Below are positions 5,864-7,989 of a stretch of 7,989 nucleotides of DNA, piece by piece. The stretch is from an uncultured Maribacter sp. GTDB lineage: Bacteria; Bacteroidota; Bacteroidia; Flavobacteriales; Flavobacteriaceae. The stretch spans positions 1-7,989 of the forward strand of contig CAJQMW010000570.1 in NCBI GenBank assembly GCA_905479535.1. Reading direction: 5' to 3'. The translations under genes were made by a program, and so were the position numbers. The notes beneath the pieces were generated by a model. The model worked only from the letters and a program-made list of their open reading frames with translations. It was not told the DNA's origin and did no database searches. The first letter of the stretch is position 1. Every line of letters starts with the position of its first letter.

Positions 5864-7989
5864 CTAATCATTGTCTTCTTCCTTGGGAAGGATGTCAATT
5901 TGAGGTTTTTTAAGTGTTTCCTTATTCGCGATACTTCGTTCTAACGAAATCAATAAAGAAGGTAAAAGAATAAGGTTGGCCAACATCGCGAATAGTAATG
6001 TGGCAGAGACAAGAGCACCTAAGGCAACCGTTCCACCAAAATTAGAAATGACAAAGACCGAAAATCCAAAAAACAACACTATTGAGGTATAGAACATACT
6101 AACCCCGGTTTCTCGAAGTGCTGCATAGACCGATTTTTCTATCTTCCATTTACTGGCTGTAAGTTCCTGCCTATATTTTGCGAGAAAGTGAATGGTGTCA
6201 TCGACGGATATACCAAAGGCAATACTAAAGACTAGAATAGTAGATGGTTTAATAGGTACACCAACAAAGCCCATGATGCCCGCAGTAACTATCAAGGGAA
6301 GAAGGTTCGGAATCAATGAAATGATAATCATACGGAACGAACGGAACAAATAGGCCATAAAAAGTGCAATGAGCCCGATGGCCAGCGCCAGTGATAGGAT
6401 TAGGTTTTTGACGAGGTACTTGGTCCCCTTTAAAAATAACAACGCACTTCCTGTCATGTAAACGGTATAGCGTTCCTCAGGGAAAATTTTTGCTATATTT
6501 TCCAAGAGACGCGCTTCAATCTGTTCCATCCGGTCTGTTTTCACATCCCGCATAAATGTTGTTATGCGCGCCACCTGCCCAGTGCTATCCACAAAACTTT
6601 CTAGAAGATTACCATTGTCCGATGATTTTCTGGCAACGTCCATAATAAAATTGTTCTCTTGGCTGGTAGGGAGCTGGTAATATTTAGGCAACCCGTTATA
6701 GAATGCTTGTTTGGAGTATTTGACCAAGTTAACCACGGAAACAGGTTTCGAAAGCTCGGGAATCTCATCGATAACCTCACCCAGACGGGCCATCCTTTTT
6801 AAAGTAGCCGGTTTTAGAACACCTTTTGGGCTTTTTGTGTCGACCACAATTTCCACGGGCATTATTCCGTCAAATTCTTTTTCAAAAAATCGGATGTCTT
6901 TAAAGAACTCGGCATTCTTTGGCATATCCTCTATAGGACTTCCTGATATATTTATAGTATAAATGCCAATAATACTTATCACCAAAAGGGCTATGGAGAC
7001 AATGTATACCGTAATTCGTTTTCCGCGTACAATCCGCTCCATCCAGTTAACAAAGGCATCAATCCATCTTTTGTTCAGATGTTTAAGATGTCGCGTTTTT
7101 GGAAGGGAAAGAAAACTGTAAACAATGGGGATGATTAAAAGGGAAAGTATGAAAATCCCAATAATGTTGATAGAGGCAACAATACCGAACTCTTTTAGCA
7201 ATTTGCTGTCGGTAATGATGAAAGTAGCAAAACCCGAGGCCGTGGTCATGTTCGTCATCAAGGTTGCGTTACCAATTTTAGAGATGACCCGTTGTAATGA
7301 CAGGGCTTGATTACCATGTTTTTTTACCTCTTGTTGGTATTTGTTGATTAGAAAAATACAGTTGGGAATTCCTATGACGATGATAAGCGGTGGAATTAAC
7401 GCCGTAAGTACCGTGATTTCATATTGAAGTAATCCCAAAATACCAAAGGCCCACATCACTCCAATAATTACGACGCACATCGAAATGAAAGTTGCTCTCA
7501 CGCTCCTAAAGAAGAAAAAGAAAATGAGTGAGGTTACCCCTAATGCGGCTAAAATAAACTTTCCTATTTCATCAATAATGTTTTGGGAATTCATGGTACG
7601 GACATAGGGCATACCGGAAATATGAACGTCTAGACCGGTTTCTTCCTCGAAATTCTCGACCAGACGAATCATATCCTTTAGAATAAAGTCTTTTCGAACA
7701 CTGGTGTTAACGATATCTTTATCTAGGTATAATATGGTTCTCAGGGTGCCACTTTCCTTATTAAAAATAAGGTTGTCGTAAAAGGGCATGTCGTTGAACA
7801 AATGTCTTTTAATGCTATCTATTTCCTTAGCGGTTTCTGGCTCTTTTTGAATAAGTGGTGTTAGTACAAATTCCTGTTTCTCATTATCCTTTTTTAATTC
7901 CTGTAGATTTTCTGTAGAAAGGACAAAATCAACTTCCGGGAAAGCGCCCAGTTGTTTGCTGAACTTGTTCCAACGATTAAAATTAGCAG
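5864..7989 (-). CDS. RND/MMPL-superfamily membrane exporter (5' end missing)
   Basis: The frame is open from the right edge (first full codon at 7987-7985) to TAG at 5866-5864. There are 707 visible residues, and the start and first TM helix lie outside. The layout is that of a two-repeat, 12-TM RND permease. First comes part of periplasmic loop 1 (about 1-138), then TM2-TM6 at about 141-160, 166-186, 191-215, 239-259 and 263-293, and TM7 at 325-346. A large loop 2 follows (about 347-525), then TM8-TM12 at about 526-549, 552-574, 581-603, 628-650 and 652-679, and an acidic cytoplasmic tail ending EEDND. The fourth helix of the second half has FGISVDDTIHFLAKY (about 591-605), the signature of MMPL/HAE3-type RND proteins, with paired aspartates. 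The matching place in the first half reads VIGIPNCIFLINKY and has no aspartate. This single-chain type often exports lipids, hopanoids or similar hydrophobic compounds; the substrate here is unknown. The TTG at 7801 is an internal leucine codon. It lies upstream of asnS on the same strand, probably as a separate unit. Confidence 0.88.
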   Translation of the reverse strand, partial: ANFNRWNKFSKQLGAFPEVDFVLSTENLQELKKDNEKQEFVLTPLIQKEPETAKEIDSIKRHLFNDMPFYDNLIFNKESGTLRTILYLDKDIVNTSVRKDFILKDMIRLVENFEEETGLDVHISGMPYVRTMNSQNIIDEIGKFILAALGVTSLIFFFFFRSVRATFISMCVVIIGVMWAFGILGLLQYEITVLTALIPPLIIVIGIPNCIFLINKYQQEVKKHGNQALSLQRVISKIGNATLMTNMTTASGFATFIITDSKLLKEFGIVASINIIGIFILSLLIIPIVYSFLSLPKTRHLKHLNKRWIDAFVNWMERIVRGKRITVYIVSIALLVISIIGIYTINISGSPIEDMPKNAEFFKDIRFFEKEFDGIMPVEIVVDTKSPKGVLKPATLKRMARLGEVIDEIPELSKPVSVVNLVKYSKQAFYNGLPKYYQLPTSQENNFIMDVARKSSDNGNLLESFVDSTGQVARITTFMRDVKTDRMEQIEARLLENIAKIFPEERYTVYMTGSALLFLKGTKYLVKNLILSLALAIGLIALFMAYLFRSFRMIIISLIPNLLPLIVTAGIMGFVGVPIKPSTILVFSIAFGISVDDTIHFLAKYRQELTASKWKIEKSVYAALRETGVSMFYTSIVLFFGFSVFVISNFGGTVALGALVSATLLFAMLANLILLPSLLISLERSIANKETLKKPQIDILPKEEDND

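Noticed and set aside
7799..7801. TTG as a start codon of the exporter
   Set aside because: The frame stays open for 62 more codons to the right edge with typical coding sequence, and the protein would lack its first TM helix.

Overview
The window looks like ordinary chromosomal core DNA from a member of the Bacteroidota, most likely a marine Flavobacteriaceae. The reasons are low GC, start codons preceded by A-rich sequence instead of Shine-Dalgarno motifs, a Bacteroidota-type -7 promoter element (TAnnTTTG) before asnS, and gene content and order that I recall from flavobacterial genomes (an exb cluster, then rpoN, asnS and an RND/MMPL exporter). The genus cannot be read from the sequence.

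Left part (1-2139, + strand): the end of an Exb/Tol-type energy-transduction operon. It holds the C-terminal part of a small membrane protein, then two different ExbD-family proteins in close succession, then a strong intrinsic terminator. Just past the terminator lies a gene for a secreted, probably outer-membrane, beta-barrel protein of PorT-like type. An ExbB/TolQ channel gene is expected to the left of the window but is not seen. Together these would be inner-membrane proton-driven stators plus a possible outer-membrane client.

Right part (2134-7989, - strand, transcribed right to left): a truncated 12-TM RND/MMPL-type exporter, asparaginyl-tRNA synthetase (asnS), sigma-54 (rpoN), and a small polytopic membrane protein with traces of PAP2 phosphatase motifs. 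The last gene is fused to the end of rpoN by an ATGATG overlap, so the two are probably translationally coupled. The two halves converge with a 6-base overlap of coding sequence at 2134-2139.

Coding density is very high. The only gaps of note are the 134-base rpoN leader (4197-4330, three short inverted repeats), the 99-base asnS upstream region (5765-5863, promoter candidate) and the 76 bases around the terminator (1377-1452). No RNA genes, insertion sequences, CRISPR arrays or phage genes were seen. I found no convincing undescribed system. The most interesting points are the cysteine-pair insert in the first ExbD, the uncharacterised membrane partner of the exb cluster, the PAP2-like protein coupled to sigma-54, and the uneven retention of charged residues between the two halves of the exporter.
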